64,000 nucleotides of DNA. It comes from Neptuniibacter caesariensis (lineage in GTDB: Bacteria > Pseudomonadota > Gammaproteobacteria > Pseudomonadales > Balneatricaceae). Numbering within the stretch: the first letter of the stretch is position 1; every line of letters starts with the position of its first letter. The stretch covers positions 473,528-537,527 of the forward strand of contig NZ_CH724127.1 in assembly GCF_000153345.1 (NCBI RefSeq), written 5' to 3'. The notes below the pieces were generated by a model, which was given only the letters and a program-made list of their open reading frames with translations, was not told the DNA's origin and did no database searches. This document shows positions 63,378 to 64,000 of this stretch, piece after piece. The position numbers and the translations under genes are program-made.

Positions 63378-64000
63378 TTAGTCAGGCAGTGTTGTCTCTA
63401 GCTCTTGGATAACAACATCATTGTCTTCAATCATATCGAGCAGTTTGTTAGCCGGGATGGCTTTGCTATATAGCCAGCCCTGATGCAGCTCTACCCCGAG
63501 ACCATCAAGAATTTGTGCCTGTTCAATGGTTTCTACCCCTTCAGCAATAGTGATCAGTTTCATGCGCTGGGAAAATTGCGTGATCAGCTTTAAAACATCG
63601 GCATTCATCGCATCGGTACCTAATGAGGCGACAAAGCTTTTATCGGCTTTTAGGTAGGTGACAGGTAGTTGGCTCAGATAACTCAGCCCACAATAGCCTG
63701 TACCGAAATCATCTATCGCGATCTCAATCCCTTCAGCCGAGAAACGATTGAACGCTTGCTGTACATACAACGCTTCAGTATCGATAAGGACATCTTCCGT
63801 GACCTCCAGTGCTAGTTTAGGGATCTGTTTGCTGGCCTTAATAAGCGCTTCGACCATCGCTTTGCTACGAAGATGCGAGAGCGAAATATTGATGGTTAAG
63901 ACGAAGTCTGGGGATCTGTCGAAGATCGGTTGAAGCTCTTTAAGGCAGAGTTCAATCTGCAGATTTGTCATCTGGTTGAGTAACCCTTTCTCCTGCGCTT
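63378..64000 (-). CDS. EAL-domain protein (partial, 5' part beyond window)
   Basis: The last ~207 residues of an EAL-domain c-di-GMP phosphodiesterase; the frame stays open to the window edge, so the ATG at 63971 is internal. Visible motifs are NISLSHLRS, LALEVTEDVLI (metal-binding Glu), IDDFGTGYCGLSYL with the catalytic DD, YLKADKSFV, and AEGVETIEQAQIL. The EAL signature itself lies outside the window. The C-terminus ends shortly after the domain. Other domains upstream cannot be seen. Confidence 0.9.
   Translation of the reverse strand, partial: AQEKGLLNQMTNLQIELCLKELQPIFDRSPDFVLTINISLSHLRSKAMVEALIKASKQIPKLALEVTEDVLIDTEALYVQQAFNRFSAEGIEIAIDDFGTGYCGLSYLSQLPVTYLKADKSFVASLGTDAMNADVLKLITQFSQRMKLITIAEGVETIEQAQILDGLGVELHQGWLYSKAIPANKLLDMIEDNDVVIQELETTLPD

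Overview
The window comes from the chromosome of a marine gammaproteobacterium, most likely of the Oceanospirillaceae (Neptuniibacter/Amphritea-like). This is inferred from gene content: SelO, RmuC, YdbH-YnbE-YdbL, ftsA/ftsZ, a DUF2789 protein, several c-di-GMP enzymes, and a taurine-nitrogen pathway (Tpa, SafD, SafE, TauR) of the kind described in Neptuniibacter. Most of the window is ordinary core genome. Three accessory stretches stand out.

Layout. 1-3.9 kb: a dihydroorotase (cut by the window edge) diverges from zinc-free ribosomal proteins L31B and L36B; each promoter side carries a Zur-box-like palindrome. These are followed by an NhaR-like regulator, a DUF2789 protein and a CBS-domain protein. 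4.0-15.0 kb: an accessory block with a small gene broken by a 263-bp MITE-like element, a SEC-C/nuclease-like protein, and a complete type I restriction-modification operon (hsdM-hsdS-hsdR). 15.1-31.4 kb: gcvP, divergent c-di-GMP enzymes, LpxR, a long minus-strand run (potassium channel, secreted protein, O-methyltransferase, YdbH-YnbE-YdbL), then rmuC and a cyclotransferase-like gene whose end runs into an insertion-sequence remnant. 31.6-36.0 kb: ftsA-ftsZ away from the usual dcw neighbours, preceded by a regular 32-bp repeat array, and followed by a diguanylate cyclase with a c-type heme motif.

36.2-40.43 kb is the most unusual part. A tRNA-Ser(GGA) gene is followed by five direct copies of its 3' end plus terminator. 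Between copies lie an RtcB2-PrfH ribosome-repair pair and, separately, a GIY-YIG nuclease gene that ends at a well-formed integron attC site. No integrase of either kind is present. The segment reads as a tRNA-anchored cassette array containing an embedded integron cassette.

40.4-64 kb: a LysR regulator, a tripartite tricarboxylate transporter (tctBAC) divergent from a RidA/amino-acid oxidase/racemase operon, rarD, and the taurine block. In that block Tpa moves the amino group of taurine to pyruvate, SafD oxidises sulfoacetaldehyde to sulfoacetate, SafE probably exports it, and TauR regulates. Housekeeping genes follow: a phosphoribosyltransferase, tag, an rRNA-type methyltransferase, an alkyltransferase-like protein, two cold-shock genes, selO, DUF3301 and DUF599 proteins, htpG, and a partial EAL-domain gene at the right edge.
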